A DNA stretch of 64,000 nucleotides from Ancylobacter koreensis. GTDB taxonomy: Bacteria > Pseudomonadota > Alphaproteobacteria > Rhizobiales > Xanthobacteraceae. The number at the start of each line of letters is the position of its first letter. The stretch's first letter is position 1. Shown here piece after piece: positions 34,935 to 44,933 of the stretch. The notes below the pieces were generated by a model. The model saw only the letters and a program-made list of their open reading frames with translations, ran no database searches and was not told the origin of the DNA. The translations under genes were made by a program, and so were the position numbers. Location of the stretch: contig NZ_JALKCG010000001.1 of assembly GCF_023016525.1 (NCBI RefSeq), positions 496,001 to 560,000 on the forward strand, written 5' to 3'.

Positions 34935-35828
34935 ATGTCCCGTGATGCCGCGCTCCTCGCCGCCCTGCCGCCCCTCGCGCCCTCCTTCGCCGCGCTCGCG
35001 CCGCGCTACGACCTTGTACTCTGCGACGTCTGGGGCGTGCTGCACAATGGCGTCGCCGGCGCGCCGGCCGCCGCCGATGCGCTGGTTCGCGCCCGCGCCG
35101 GCGGCGCCACCGTCATCCTCGTCTCCAACGCTCCCCGCGAGCCCGAAGGCGTGGCGCGCATCCTCGACGGCTTCGGCATCCCGCGCGAGGCCTATGACGC
35201 CATCGTCACCTCGGGCATGGTGACGAGCGCGCTGCTGGCGAAGCGGCCGGGCGTGAAGATGTGGCATCTCGGCCCCGAGCGCGACCTCGGCATCTACGCC
35301 GGGCTCGACCTGACGCTCACCGGCCTCGAGGAGGCCGAACTCATCGTCTGCACCGGCCTGTTCGACGACACGGTGGAGACCCCGGCCGACTATGCCGACA
35401 CGCTGAAGACTGCCCGCGCCCGCGCCCTGCCCTTCATCTGCGCCAACCCCGATATCGTGGTGGAGCGCGGCGGCGAGCTGATCTGGTGCGCCGGCGCCAT
35501 TGCCGAGGCCTATGTCGAACTCGGCGGCGAGGCGGTGTTCTGCGGCAAGCCGCACCGCCCGATCTACGAGACCGCCTTCGCCACCGCCGGAACGCTGCGC
35601 GGCGCGCCCGTCGATCCCTCCCGCGTGCTCGCCATCGGCGACGCCCTGCGCACCGATCTGGCCGGGGCGCTGGGCATGGGCATCGACTGCCTGTTCGTGG
35701 CGGCCGGCATCCATGCCGGCGAGCTTGGGCTGGAGCATGGCGCCGACGTCGATCCCGCCGCGCTGGCCCGCCTGCTGGAAGACGGCCCCGGCCGTCCGGC
35801 GGCGGTGACGACGCGCCTCGCCTGGTGA
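34935..35828 (+). CDS. TIGR01459 HAD-superfamily hydrolase
   Basis: A 297-residue class IIA HAD phosphatase. Motif I is LVLCDVWGVLHNG (nucleophile Asp followed by V-W), motif II is VILVSNAPR (Ser), motif III has Lys in CGKPHRPIYE, and motif IV is AIGDALRTDLAGAL. The TIGR01459 subgroup is typical of alphaproteobacteria and is usually found just before ribF, as here. The physiological substrate is unknown; flavin or nucleotide phosphates have been suggested by context only. ATG 34935 is preferred to 34881 because it gives the conserved MSRDAALLAALPPLAPSF start. Confidence 0.88.
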   Translation: MSRDAALLAALPPLAPSFAALAPRYDLVLCDVWGVLHNGVAGAPAAADALVRARAGGATVILVSNAPREPEGVARILDGFGIPREAYDAIVTSGMVTSALLAKRPGVKMWHLGPERDLGIYAGLDLTLTGLEEAELIVCTGLFDDTVETPADYADTLKTARARALPFICANPDIVVERGGELIWCAGAIAEAYVELGGEAVFCGKPHRPIYETAFATAGTLRGAPVDPSRVLAIGDALRTDLAGALGMGIDCLFVAAGIHAGELGLEHGADVDPAALARLLEDGPGRPAAVTTRLAW

Positions 35829-35934
35829 GCGATAACCCCGATTGACGCCGCGCCGGGGCGGGGCCACTTAAGTGCCGCGCCGGCCTGCGGCGTCGCCCCA
35901 TTGTCCCGCGTCCCATCGTCCCGCGTTTGGTGAC

Positions 35935-36903
35935 ATGACCCACGCCGCTGCCTCCCCCGACACCGCTCCTCCTTCCTTCGCCGTGCTGCGCAACGGCGAC
36001 GCGCTTCGCCCCGCCTTTGCCGGGCCGGTGGTTGCCATCGGCAATTTCGACGGCGTGCATCGCGGCCATCGCGCCGTGATCGCCATCGCCGTGGAACGCG
36101 CCCGCGCGCTGGGCCGGCCGGCGCTGGCCGTGACCTTCGAGCCGCATCCGCGCGCCTTCTTCCGCCCCGACGAGCCGATCTTCCGCCTCACCCCCGAGCC
36201 GATGAAGCTGAAGCGCCTTTCCGAGACCGGGCTCGACGGCGCGGCGGTGCTGGCCTTCGACGCCGCGCTCGCCGCCAAGGACGCCGAGAGCTTCGTCGCC
36301 GACATTCTCGTCGGCCGGCTCGGCGTCTCCATGGTGGTGGCGGGCTACGATTTCCATTTCGGCAAGGGGCGCGGCGGCTCGCCGCTGTTCCTGCGCGAGG
36401 CCGGTGCCCGGCACGGCTTCGCGGTGGAGATCGTGCCCCCGCTGCTCGACGAGGGGGCGCAGGTCTCCTCCAGCGTCATCCGCGCCGCGCTGGCGCAGGG
36501 CCGCGTCGAGCAGGCCGCCCATATGCTCGGCGCGCCCTTCGAGATCGCCGCCGAGGTGATCCATGGCGACAAGCGCGGGCGCGACCTCGGCTACCCCACG
36601 GCGAACATGCGGCTCGACCCGGCGGTGACGCTGGCGCATGGCATCTACGCGGTGACGGTGGAGATCGACGGCGTGCGCCACAAGGGCGTGGCCAGCTTCG
36701 GCCGCCGCCCGACTTTTGATGACGGCGCGCCGCGTCTGGAGACCTTCGTCTTCGACTATGCCGGCGACCTCTACGGGCGAACGCTCACCGTCGCCTTCCA
36801 CGCCTGGCTGCGCCCGGAGCTGAAATTCGACGGCATCGACGCGCTGGTCGCGCAGATGGACATCGACAGCGCCAACGCGCGGGCGGCGCTGGCGGGCGCG
36901 TAG
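35935..36903 (+). CDS. ribF: Bifunctional riboflavin kinase / FAD synthetase
   Basis: A 322-residue enzyme that makes FMN and then FAD. The N-terminal nucleotidyltransferase shows AIGNFDGVHRGHRAVI (the HxGH-type motif) and VVAGYDFHFGKGRGGSP. The C-terminal kinase domain has GDKRGRDLGYPTANMRL, with the PTAN motif, and the final E-T-F block LETFVFDYAGDLYGRTLTV. ATG 35935 was chosen over 35872 because the earlier part is repeat-derived (two close CCGCGT-type units). It lies in the HAD-ribF-ileS-lspA order common to alphaproteobacteria. Confidence 0.95.
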   Translation: MTHAAASPDTAPPSFAVLRNGDALRPAFAGPVVAIGNFDGVHRGHRAVIAIAVERARALGRPALAVTFEPHPRAFFRPDEPIFRLTPEPMKLKRLSETGLDGAAVLAFDAALAAKDAESFVADILVGRLGVSMVVAGYDFHFGKGRGGSPLFLREAGARHGFAVEIVPPLLDEGAQVSSSVIRAALAQGRVEQAAHMLGAPFEIAAEVIHGDKRGRDLGYPTANMRLDPAVTLAHGIYAVTVEIDGVRHKGVASFGRRPTFDDGAPRLETFVFDYAGDLYGRTLTVAFHAWLRPELKFDGIDALVAQMDIDSANARAALAGA

Positions 36904-36948
36904 GGCGCCCGGCCTGTCGGGTGCGCACTTTACGCCTCGCGCACTGTC

Positions 36949-36971
36949 ATGGCCGGGCCTGACCCGGCCAT
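36949..36971. repeat. Palindromic repeat, family A
   Basis: ATGGCCGGG and CCCGGCCAT flank CCTGA and are followed by CCACGAC. The arms are identical to the copy at 21432-21454. Confidence 0.75.
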
Positions 36972-37035
36972 CCACGACCTGGCTCCGAGATGGCATGTCA
37001 GCGGGTTGAAGAAGGTCTTTGCAGAAGGGTTTTCG

Positions 37036-37139
37036 CTGGGTCCCGGAGCGGCGCCGCGCGCTGCGCGCCTTGTCCGGGAAAAGCACGCGTGTGTCCCGGA
37101 CAAGCGAGGCCGCAGGCGGAGCGCCGATCCGGGACCCAG
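37036..37139. repeat. Nested 104-bp inverted repeat upstream of ileS
   Basis: The outer arms CTGGGTCCCGGA (37036-37047) and TCCGGGACCCAG (37128-37139) are perfect complements. The inner arms CTTGTCCGGGA (37069-37079) and TCCCGGACAAG (37094-37104) also pair. This is a composite, BIME-like arrangement. Confidence 0.7.
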
Positions 37140-37282
37140 GAGACACCCGCGAAGCGGCCGCACATGCTCCGGCGTGCCGTGACTCCCGCCCAGCCCTGCT
37201 CTTCAAAGCCCCGCCTTCCCCGCCCATCCCTTGCACCCGCCTGCCGCTGCGCTTAAACCGGGCGCGAGCGAAGGAGCGCGTG

Positions 37283-40200
37283 ATGACGAGCCGCAACAGC
37301 GATGGTCGCAACGAGAACGGGGCCGCCGGGGATGGCGCGGGCGCGGGCGCCGCGCATGATTATTCCTCGACCCTGTTCCTGCCGCAGACCGAGTTCCCCA
37401 TGCGCGCCGGCCTGCCGCAGCGCGAGCCGGAACTGCTGGCACGCTGGGAGCGCATCGACCTCTATGGCCAGCAGCGCAAGGCCGGAGCCGGGCGCCCGCG
37501 TTTCGTGCTGCATGACGGCCCGCCCTACGCCAATGGCAACATCCATATCGGCCACGCGCTCAACAAGATCCTGAAGGACGTGGTGGTGCGCTCGCAGGGC
37601 GCGCTCGGCCACGATTCCAACTACGTGCCGGGCTGGGACTGCCACGGCCTGCCGATCGAATGGAAGATCGAGGAACAGTATCGCGCCAAGGGCCGCAACA
37701 AGGACGAGGTGCCGGTCGTCGAGTTCCGCCAGGAATGCCGCACCTTCGCCGAAGGCTGGATCGACGTGCAGCGCGCCGAGTTCAAGCGGCTCGGTGTCGA
37801 GGGCGACTGGTCGCACCCCTATGTGACCATGAGCTACGACGCGGAAGCGCAGATCGCCCGCGAGATCATGAAATTCGCGGGCAACGGCCTGCTCTATCGC
37901 GGCTCCAAGCCGGTCATGTGGTCGGTGGTCGAGCGCACCGCGCTGGCCGAGGCCGAGGTCGAGTATCACGACCACCAGTCGACCACGATCTATGTGAAGT
38001 TCCCCGTCACCGGCTACCGCAAGAGCGCGGCCACCGCCGGCGGGCTGCCCAAGGGGCTGGAGCCGGCCAGCGAGGCCGCCGACATCCATTTGTTCCCTTC
38101 CTATGAGGGCGCCTCCATCGTCATCTGGACGACGACGCCCTGGACCATCCCCGGCAACCGCGCCATCGCCTTCTCGCCGGACGTGACCTATGCGGTCTAC
38201 GAGGTGACGGAGGCCCCGCACGACAACTGGGCGAAGGTGGGCGAACATTTCATCGTCGCCGACAAGCTGGCGGAAGAGGTGTTCAAGGCCGCCCGCGTCA
38301 CGGCTTACGAGCGCCACAAGGAGGTGGACCCCACCCATCTCGTCTGCGCCCATCCGTTCAAGGGCGTGGAGGGTGCGCAGGGCTATTTCGACTTCCCCGT
38401 GCCTGTCGTGGCCGGCGACTTCGTGACCGACGACACCGGCACCGGCTTCGTCCACATGGCGCCCGGCCACGGCGCGGACGACTTCAACCTGTTCATCGCC
38501 GAGAAACTCGGCGAGGTGCCCCACACGGTCGGCCCGGACGGGCGCTATTACGACCATGTGCCGCTCTTCGCCGGCCATCGCGTGATGGACGACAAGGGCA
38601 AGGACGGCGACGCCAACGACGTGGTGATCAAGGCGCTGATGGCGGCCGACAAGATCATCGCGCGCGGCCGGCTGAAGCATCAGTACCCGCATAGCTGGCG
38701 CTCCAAGGCGCCGGTGATCTTCCGCAACACGCCGCAATGGTTCATCGCGATGGACAGGGACATCGCAGCGGCGGACGGCTCATCGACCAAGGGCGACACG
38801 CTGCGCGCCCGCGCGCTCGGCGGCATCGCCGGCGTCGACTGGGTGCCGGCCTCGGGCCAGAACCGCATCACCGGCATGATCGAGAACCGCCCGGACTGGG
38901 TGGTCTCGCGCCAGCGCGCCTGGGGCGTGCCGATTGCGGTCTTCGTGCGCGACAAGGGCGACGGCACGGTCGAGATCCTGCGCGACGAACAGGTCAACGC
39001 GCGCATCGCCGCCGCCTTCGAGGCCGAGGGCGCCGATGCCTGGTACAAGGAAGGCGCGAGCGCCCGCTTCCTCGGCAACGACTACGACCCCGCCGAGTGG
39101 CGCAAGATCGACGACATTCTCGACGTGTGGTTCGACAGCGGCTCCACCCACGCCTTCACGCTGGAGGTGCGAGAGGACCTGAAGGTCAACCGCGCCTTCT
39201 CCGGCGGGCCGGACCGGGTGATGTATCTGGAAGGCTCGGACCAGCACCGCGGCTGGTTCCATTCCTCGCTGCTGGAGAGCTGCGGCACGCGCGGGCGCCC
39301 GCCCTATGACGTGGTGCTGACCCACGGCTTCGTGCTCGACGAGCAGGGCCGCAAGATGTCGAAGTCCATCGGCAACGTGGTCGCCCCGCAGGAGGTCATC
39401 AAGTCCTCCGGCGCCGATATCCTGCGCCTGTGGGTCTGCGCCTCCGACTATTCCGACGATTTGCGCATCGGGCCGGAAATCCTCAAGACCACGGTCGAGA
39501 CCTACCGCAAGCTGCGCAACACGCTGCGCTGGCTGCTGGGCTCGCTGCACCATTACCGCGAGGCCGAGCGCGTTGCCTATGCCGACATGCCGGCGCTGGA
39601 GCGCATGGTGCTGCATCGCCTCGCCGAGCTCGACGCCACGGTGCGCGAGGCCTATGCCGCCTTCGACTTCAAGCGCGTCAACGCGGCGCTGACCGCGTTC
39701 ATGACCAGCGAGCTCTCCGCCTTCTACTTCGACGTGCGCAAGGACGCGCTCTATTGCGACCCGCTCTCCTCGGTGACGCGCCGCGCCTGCCTGACCGTGC
39801 TCGACGAGGTGTTCGCCCGCCTCGTGGTGTGGCTGGCGCCGATCCTGCCCTTCACGGCGGAGGAAACCTGGCTCGCCCGCTTCCCCTCCGAGACCGGCTC
39901 GGTGCATCTCGAGACCTTCCCGGAGACGCCCGCCAAATGGCGCGACGCGGCGCTGGCCGACGAGTGGCGCAAGATCCGCCTCGTGCGGCGCGTCGTGCTC
40001 GGTGCGCTGGAGATCGAGCGCGCCGCCAAGCGCATCGGCTCCAGCCTGGAGGCGGCGCCGGTGATCCATGTCAGCGACCCCGCCTTGTTCGCGGCGGTGA
40101 GCGCGGTGGACCTCGCGGAAGTCTGCATCACCTCCGACGCGCATCTGATGCCGGACGAGGGTCCCTCGGGCGCCTTCCGCCTGCCGGAAGTGCCGGGCGT

Positions 40201-40354
40201 CGCCGTCGTGCCGGCGCGCGCGGTCGGCGAGAAATGCGCCCGCTCGTGGAAGATCTCGCCGCTGGTCGGCACCGACCCCGACTATCCCGACGTGACGCCG
40301 CGCGACGCGCGCGCGCTGCGCGAGCTCGCCAGCGCCCGCCGGGCGGCCGAGTGA
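37283..40354 (+). CDS. ileS: Isoleucyl-tRNA synthetase
   Basis: A 1,023-residue class I synthetase. The HIGH motif is in [14 protein letters not shown] (near residue 88), the CP1 editing domain spans roughly 200-420 ([16 protein letters not shown] and [16 protein letters not shown]), and [10 protein letters not shown] is near residue 690. The anticodon-binding domain follows. The C-terminal zinc finger is degraded: [10 protein letters not shown] keeps one Cys, and the second pair is replaced by [12 protein letters not shown] 37283 has AAGGAG 7 bp upstream and gives [10 protein letters not shown]. It is followed by lspA after 34 bp. Confidence 0.96.
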   Translation: MTSRNSDGRNENGAAGDGAGAGAAHDYSSTLFLPQTEFPMRAGLPQREPELLARWERIDLYGQQRKAGAGRPRFVLHDGPPYANGNIHIGHALNKILKDVVVRSQGALGHDSNYVPGWDCHGLPIEWKIEEQYRAKGRNKDEVPVVEFRQECRTFAEGWIDVQRAEFKRLGVEGDWSHPYVTMSYDAEAQIAREIMKFAGNGLLYRGSKPVMWSVVERTALAEAEVEYHDHQSTTIYVKFPVTGYRKSAATAGGLPKGLEPASEAADIHLFPSYEGASIVIWTTTPWTIPGNRAIAFSPDVTYAVYEVTEAPHDNWAKVGEHFIVADKLAEEVFKAARVTAYERHKEVDPTHLVCAHPFKGVEGAQGYFDFPVPVVAGDFVTDDTGTGFVHMAPGHGADDFNLFIAEKLGEVPHTVGPDGRYYDHVPLFAGHRVMDDKGKDGDANDVVIKALMAADKIIARGRLKHQYPHSWRSKAPVIFRNTPQWFIAMDRDIAAADGSSTKGDTLRARALGGIAGVDWVPASGQNRITGMIENRPDWVVSRQRAWGVPIAVFVRDKGDGTVEILRDEQVNARIAAAFEAEGADAWYKEGASARFLGNDYDPAEWRKIDDILDVWFDSGSTHAFTLEVREDLKVNRAFSGGPDRVMYLEGSDQHRGWFHSSLLESCGTRGRPPYDVVLTHGFVLDEQGRKMSKSIGNVVAPQEVIKSSGADILRLWVCASDYSDDLRIGPEILKTTVETYRKLRNTLRWLLGSLHHYREAERVAYADMPALERMVLHRLAELDATVREAYAAFDFKRVNAALTAFMTSELSAFYFDVRKDALYCDPLSSVTRRACLTVLDEVFARLVVWLAPILPFTAEETWLARFPSETGSVHLETFPETPAKWRDAALADEWRKIRLVRRVVLGALEIERAAKRIGSSLEAAPVIHVSDPALFAAVSAVDLAEVCITSDAHLMPDEGPSGAFRLPEVPGVAVVPARAVGEKCARSWKISPLVGTDPDYPDVTPRDARALRELASARRAAE

Positions 40355-40388
40355 GCGGGTACGCGACGAGGAGAGGGCCGCCGCGCCG

Positions 40389-40877
40389 ATGAAACTGCGT
40401 CTCGCCGGCCCGCTCACCCTCTATGGCGGCCTCTACGCGCTCGCCGCGCTGGTCGTCGACCAGGGCTCCAAGCTCGCCGTGCTGCATGGCGTCGATTTCG
40501 GCGACAGCGGCTTCGTCACCGTGCTGCCCTTCCTCGATCTGGTGCGCATCTGGAACACCGGCATCAGCTACGGCCTGTTCTCGCAGGGGTTGGACGGCTG
40601 GTGGCTGCTCGGCGGCTTCAAGCTGGTGGCGGCGCTGTTCTTCTGGTTCTGGCTGGCGCGCGTGGACCGGCGGCTGGAGGCGGCCGCGCTCGGCCTCCTG
40701 ATCGGCGGGGCGCTCGGCAACGCGGTCGACCGGCTCGCCTATGGCGCGGTGTTCGACTTCGTGTCGCTGCACGCCTTCGGCTTCTACTGGTACGTGTTCA
40801 ACCTCTCCGACGTCGCCATTGTTGCCGGCGTGGGACTGCTTTTGTATGATTCATTTTTGGGCGGCGCCGCAAAATAG
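40389..40877 (+). CDS. lspA: Lipoprotein signal peptidase (signal peptidase II)
   Basis: A 162-residue inner-membrane aspartyl protease with four TM segments. The conserved blocks VVDQGSKLAV, NTGISYGLFS, GNAVDRLAYGAVFDFVS (both catalytic aspartates) and NLSDVAIVAGVGLLLYD are all intact. It removes the signal peptides of prolipoproteins. It lies directly after ileS, a classical pairing. A lipoprotein with a clear lipobox is encoded a few genes downstream at 44934. Confidence 0.95.
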   Translation: MKLRLAGPLTLYGGLYALAALVVDQGSKLAVLHGVDFGDSGFVTVLPFLDLVRIWNTGISYGLFSQGLDGWWLLGGFKLVAALFFWFWLARVDRRLEAAALGLLIGGALGNAVDRLAYGAVFDFVSLHAFGFYWYVFNLSDVAIVAGVGLLLYDSFLGGAAK

Positions 40878-40959
40878 CCGCCCTCCAATGACATCGGACC
40901 TTCCGCACGCTTGAGCGGAGCCCGTCCCTCGCGCCGGGCAGACCGCAGGAGACGACCGG

Positions 40960-41610
40960 ATGACGACAAAGCCCCGTTCGACCCGCGCCGCGATCCTCGC
41001 CGGCGCCGCGCTGTGCGCCCTCGCGCTGGCCGCGCCGGCCTCCGCGCAGGAAGACATGAACCTCACCGGCCAGCTCCTCACCGGCCTCGGCCTGGTGGCG
41101 CCGATGACGCCGGACATCGACTATCGCGAGCGTGCCCCGCTGGTGGTGCCGCCCACCGGCGACGTGCTGCCCCCCCCGCGCGACGCGTCCGCCATCTCGC
41201 AGAACCCGGCCTGGCCGAAGGACCACGACGTGGTGGCGCGCGAGAAGGAGAAGGCGACCACGGTGGTCGACATGCGCACGCTCAAGGACACCGCCTCGCG
41301 CAAGCTGACCCCCGCCGAGCTGGAGCGCGGCGGCAAGGCCGGCGCCTATGCGCCCGGCGCGCGTGCCTCCGGCCGCAGGAACGACGACAACCGCCTGTCG
41401 CTGAACCAGCTCGATTTCTTCGGCTGGGGCAACAAGAAGGACACGGCGCTCAAGTTCGAGGGCGAGCCCGAGCGCGAGGCGCTGATCCAGCCGCCGCCGG
41501 GCTACCAGACCCCGGCGCCCGGCGCCGCCTACGGCGTGGTCGCCGACCGCGCCGAGGAAAAGGAATGGAAGCTCAAGAGCTGGTTCGACCGTACCCAGTC
41601 GAACAAGTGA
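40960..41610 (+). CDS. Secreted protein, DUF3035/BamF-like position
   Basis: A 216-residue exported protein. The N-terminus has a signal peptide (ILAGAALCALALAAPASAQE) with an A-x-A type I cleavage site and no lipobox Cys at the cut. The motif ERAPLVVPPTGDVLPPPRD resembles the short Pro-rich motif of DUF3035 proteins, the BamF-type accessory of the outer-membrane assembly machine. In alphaproteobacteria such proteins sit exactly between lspA and the M16 peptidase genes, as here. The remainder is hydrophilic and poorly structured. Assignment rests on motif and position, and DUF3035 members are usually lipoproteins, so caution is needed. Confidence 0.65.
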   Translation: MTTKPRSTRAAILAGAALCALALAAPASAQEDMNLTGQLLTGLGLVAPMTPDIDYRERAPLVVPPTGDVLPPPRDASAISQNPAWPKDHDVVAREKEKATTVVDMRTLKDTASRKLTPAELERGGKAGAYAPGARASGRRNDDNRLSLNQLDFFGWGNKKDTALKFEGEPEREALIQPPPGYQTPAPGAAYGVVADRAEEKEWKLKSWFDRTQSNK

Positions 41611-41812
41611 GCACCGGCCCGGAGCCGGCGTTTGCGCACGATTCCCGCTCGGTGCGTGAGCCGCCCCGGCGGGACGAAGCCCCGGCTTAACGTCCCGTAA
41701 TGTCTCACTTCGCGGTGATAGGGCCTCGCCGCGCTTCGCATCGGCGCCGCCCCGTCGCTACATTGCGCCTGAACGTTCCGCTCCGCGCCGTCCGATCCCG
41801 GCGGCGCTCCCG

Positions 41813-43327
41813 ATGCCCGAGACGCCCCGACGCTTCCAGCGTTCACCGGGCGTGCCTGCGGTGCCGGGCCGGACGGACGCCGAAACGGATGCCGCTGTGA
41901 CTGGAAGAATGATGCCCGCTCTGATGCTGATCGCCGGCGCCGCCGCCGGCCTCGCCACCGCCCCCTCGCGGGCCGATGCCGCCGACGTGTCCGAGTTCAC
42001 CCTCGACAACGGCATGCAGGTCGTGGTGGTGCCCGACCATCGCGCCCCGGTCGTCACCCACATGGTGTGGTACCGCGTCGGCTCGGCGGACGAGCAGCCC
42101 GGCAAGTCCGGCATCGCCCATTTCCTTGAACACCTGATGTTCAAGGGTACGGACAAGCATCCCGCCGGCGAGTTCTCGCAGGTCGTGGCCAAGCTCGGCG
42201 GGCAGGAGAACGCCTTCACCTCGCAGGACTACACCGCCTATTTCCAGCGCGTCGCCAAGCAGAACCTCGCCACGGTGATGGGCTTCGAGGCCGACCGCAT
42301 GACCGGCCTCGTTCTGACCGACGAGGTGGTGCTGCCCGAGCGCGACGTGGTGCTGGAAGAGCGCCGCATGCGCACCGACAACGACCCCGCCTCCCAGCTC
42401 TCCGAGGCGGCGCAGGCGGCGATGTATGTCAACCATCCCTACGGCCATCCGATCATCGGCTGGGAAGACGAGATCAAGAAGCTGAACCGCGAGGACGCGC
42501 TCGCCTTCTACCGCCGCTTCTACACGCCGAACAACGCGATCCTCGTGGTCGCCGGCGATGTCGAGCCGGAGGAGGTGAGGAAGCTCGCGCAGGAGACCTA
42601 TGGCAAGGTGGCCCGCCGCGCCGAGACCGCCGAGCGCGTGCGTCCGGCCGAGCCGGCCCCGCGCGCCGAGCGCCGCCTCGTGCTGGCGGATGCCCGCGTC
42701 GGCCAGCCCAGCCTGTCGCGCAGCTATCTCGTGCCCGCCTACCGCGCCGACCCGAAGGAGAGCGTCGCCCTCGACGTGCTCGCCCAGGTGCTGGGCGGCG
42801 GCTCGACCTCGCGCCTCTACCGCACGCTGGTGGCGCAGAAGGGCGTCGCTGCCAGTGCCGGCGCCTGGTACCAGTCGACCTCGCTCGACGACACCCGCTT
42901 CGGCATTTCGGTGACGCCGCGTCCGCAGGTGACGATGGAGGCGCTGGAGGCCGCGCTCGACGAGGTGATCGCCGACTTCGCCGCCAACGGCCCGGACGCC
43001 GCCGAGCTGGAGCGCGCCAAGACCCGCCTCGTCGCCGAGGCGATCTACGCGCAGGACAACCAGGCGACGCTGGCGCGCATCTACGGCGCGGCTCTGGCCA
43101 CCGGCTCCACCGCCGAGGACGTGCGCATCTGGCCGGACCTCGTGAAGAAGGTCACCGCCGACGAGGTGCGTGAGGCCGCCCGCCGCTGGCTGGTGCCCGC
43201 GCGTGCCGTGACCAGCCAGCTTCTGCCGGCCAAGCCCGCCGCTGTTGCCCCTGTCGCGGCGCCGGCCGCCGCGCCCGTTTCTGCCCCCGCCGCCGCCGGC
43301 GCCAACCGCCCGGAGGACCGCTCGTGA
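41813..43327 (+). CDS. M16 family zinc metallopeptidase, active subunit
   Basis: The frame gives 504 residues. The inverted zinc motif HFLEH (His103, Glu106, His107 in the long numbering) lies in SGIAHFLEHLMFKGT, and the third ligand Glu region (LSEAAQAAMYVNHPYGHP) follows about 75 residues on. The export signal MMPALMLIAGAAAGLA ends at SRADA, so GTG 41897 or ATG 41909 may be the real start rather than ATG 41813. The C-terminal 30 residues are a Pro/Ala tail. It overlaps the next M16 gene, and the two probably form a periplasmic heterodimer. Confidence 0.9.
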   Translation: MPETPRRFQRSPGVPAVPGRTDAETDAAVTGRMMPALMLIAGAAAGLATAPSRADAADVSEFTLDNGMQVVVVPDHRAPVVTHMVWYRVGSADEQPGKSGIAHFLEHLMFKGTDKHPAGEFSQVVAKLGGQENAFTSQDYTAYFQRVAKQNLATVMGFEADRMTGLVLTDEVVLPERDVVLEERRMRTDNDPASQLSEAAQAAMYVNHPYGHPIIGWEDEIKKLNREDALAFYRRFYTPNNAILVVAGDVEPEEVRKLAQETYGKVARRAETAERVRPAEPAPRAERRLVLADARVGQPSLSRSYLVPAYRADPKESVALDVLAQVLGGGSTSRLYRTLVAQKGVAASAGAWYQSTSLDDTRFGISVTPRPQVTMEALEAALDEVIADFAANGPDAAELERAKTRLVAEAIYAQDNQATLARIYGAALATGSTAEDVRIWPDLVKKVTADEVREAARRWLVPARAVTSQLLPAKPAAVAPVAAPAAAPVSAPAAAGANRPEDRS

Positions 43328-44736
43328 GCGGCGGGCGCTGCGCGTCGCGGCCCGCGCGCCGCTTCAACCCCTTTGCGTCCCTCGCTGCCGGTTCTATTGC
43401 CGCCCTTCCTCTTGCCGTTCTGGCCACGCTCATGACCATTGCCCTCGCTCCCGTTTCCCCCGCCCAGTCCGAGACCACGCGCATCCAGCGCGTCGTCAGC
43501 CCCGGCGGCATCGAGGCCTGGCTGGTGCACGACACCACGCTGCCGCTGGTGGCGGTGGAGATCGCCTTCCTCGGCGGCGCCGCGCAGGACCCGGTGGAAC
43601 GGCCCGGCGTCGCCAACCTCGCCGCCTCGCTGCTCGACGAGGGCGCCGGCCCGCTCGACGCCACCGCCTTCCAGGACCGGATGGCAGAGAAGGCGATCGA
43701 GCTGCGCTTCGACGCCTCGCGCGACATGGTGGGCGGCTCGCTGCGCACTTTGTCGGAGAATGTCGACGACGCCTTCGAGCTGCTGCGCCTTTCGGTGAAC
43801 GAACCGCGCTTCGACGACGAGGCGGTGGAGCGCATCCGGCAGGCCCAGCTCGCCGCCCTGCGCCGCCGGCAGAACGATCCCTCCTCGCTCGCCAGCCTCA
43901 ACTGGTCGGCGCGCGCCTTCCCCGGCCATCCCTATGGCCGCCCGGTCTCCGGCACGCTGGAGAGCGTCGCCGCCATCGGCCCGGCCGACCTGCGGACGTT
44001 CGTCGACCGCAACCTCGCCCGCGACAATCTGAAGATCGCGGTGGTCGGCGACATCACGCCGGAGAAGCTCGGCCCTGCGCTCGACCGCGTATTCGGCGCG
44101 CTGCCGGCGAAGGCGCAGCTCACCCCGGTGCCGGATGTCGAGCCGCAGGGCCTCGGCACCGACGTGGTGCAGCAGCTCGATGTGCCGCAGACCTCCATCG
44201 TGTTCGGCGGCATCGGCCTCAAGCGCGACGACAAGGACTTCATCCCCGCCTTCGTGCTCAACCACATGCTGGGCGGCTCGGCCTTCTCCTCGCGGCTGTT
44301 TAGGGAAGTGCGCGAGAAGCGGGGGCTGGCCTATTCGGTCTACAGCCACCTCGCCCCGCTCGACCATGCGGCGCTGATCCTCGGCGGCACCGCCACCAAG
44401 AACGACCGCGCCGGCGAGTCCATCGAGCTGATCCGCGCCGAATATGCCCGCCTGCTGAAGGAGGGTCCGAGCGCCGAGGAGCTGGAGGACGCCAAGAGCT
44501 ATCTCATCGGCTCCTTCGCGCTGCGCTTCGACAGCTCGGCCAAGGTGGCGAGCCAGCTCCTGCAGATCCAGATCGACAATCTCGGCATCGACTATATCGA
44601 CGTGCGCAACGATCTGGTGGCGGCGGTGACGCTCGGCGACATAAGGCGCGTGGCGGCGCGGCTCGACGCCCATCCCGCGCTGCTGTTCAGCCTCGTCGGC
44701 AAGCCGGCCGGCCTCCCCCAGGGCAATGGCGGCTGA
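43324..44736 (+). CDS. M16 family peptidase-like protein, inactive partner
   Basis: A 470-residue protein starting at GTG 43324, overlapping the previous stop by 4 bp. It has an export signal (AALPLAVLATLMTIALA). At the position of HxxEH the sequence reads NLAASLLDEGAG, so the zinc ligands are missing. The substrate-binding Arg/Tyr motif near the C-terminus (FREVREKRGLAYSVYS) is kept. In two-subunit M16 enzymes the inactive partner supplies this R/Y site while the other carries zinc, and the tandem genes fit that model. Confidence 0.9.
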   Translation: MSGGRCASRPARRFNPFASLAAGSIAALPLAVLATLMTIALAPVSPAQSETTRIQRVVSPGGIEAWLVHDTTLPLVAVEIAFLGGAAQDPVERPGVANLAASLLDEGAGPLDATAFQDRMAEKAIELRFDASRDMVGGSLRTLSENVDDAFELLRLSVNEPRFDDEAVERIRQAQLAALRRRQNDPSSLASLNWSARAFPGHPYGRPVSGTLESVAAIGPADLRTFVDRNLARDNLKIAVVGDITPEKLGPALDRVFGALPAKAQLTPVPDVEPQGLGTDVVQQLDVPQTSIVFGGIGLKRDDKDFIPAFVLNHMLGGSAFSSRLFREVREKRGLAYSVYSHLAPLDHAALILGGTATKNDRAGESIELIRAEYARLLKEGPSAEELEDAKSYLIGSFALRFDSSAKVASQLLQIQIDNLGIDYIDVRNDLVAAVTLGDIRRVAARLDAHPALLFSLVGKPAGLPQGNGG

Positions 44737-44933
44737 GTTCGGGCCCCATTGTGCCGGCGCGGCGGCGATCGCCACAGGCCATGTTCCCTGCCGGCCATCG
44801 CCTGCTATAAGAGCGTCCGGGAATTTTACCGGAATTTCACCGCCGGAGCGCAATCTGGCGGGGCCATTCGGCGTGCCGGTGCATGGAGATCGACGGGGCG
44901 GGCCGGCCGGCCGGTGAGGCGTGGGAGTTGCGT

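Larger units (their letters stand above)
36904..37282. other. Repeat-rich gap between ribF and ileS
   Basis: No gene is seen in these 379 bases. The stretch carries one family A palindrome (36949-36971) and a long nested inverted repeat (37036-37139). The ileS frame is open through part of it, but that reading is translated repeat. AAGGAGCGCG is the ileS ribosome binding site. I see no T-box-like specifier or antiterminator. Confidence 0.6.

Noticed and set aside
36904-37282. T-box riboswitch before ileS
   Set aside because: No specifier loop or T-box sequence (TGGN-type) was recognisable; the structure present is a dispersed repeat, and T-boxes are not expected in Alphaproteobacteria.
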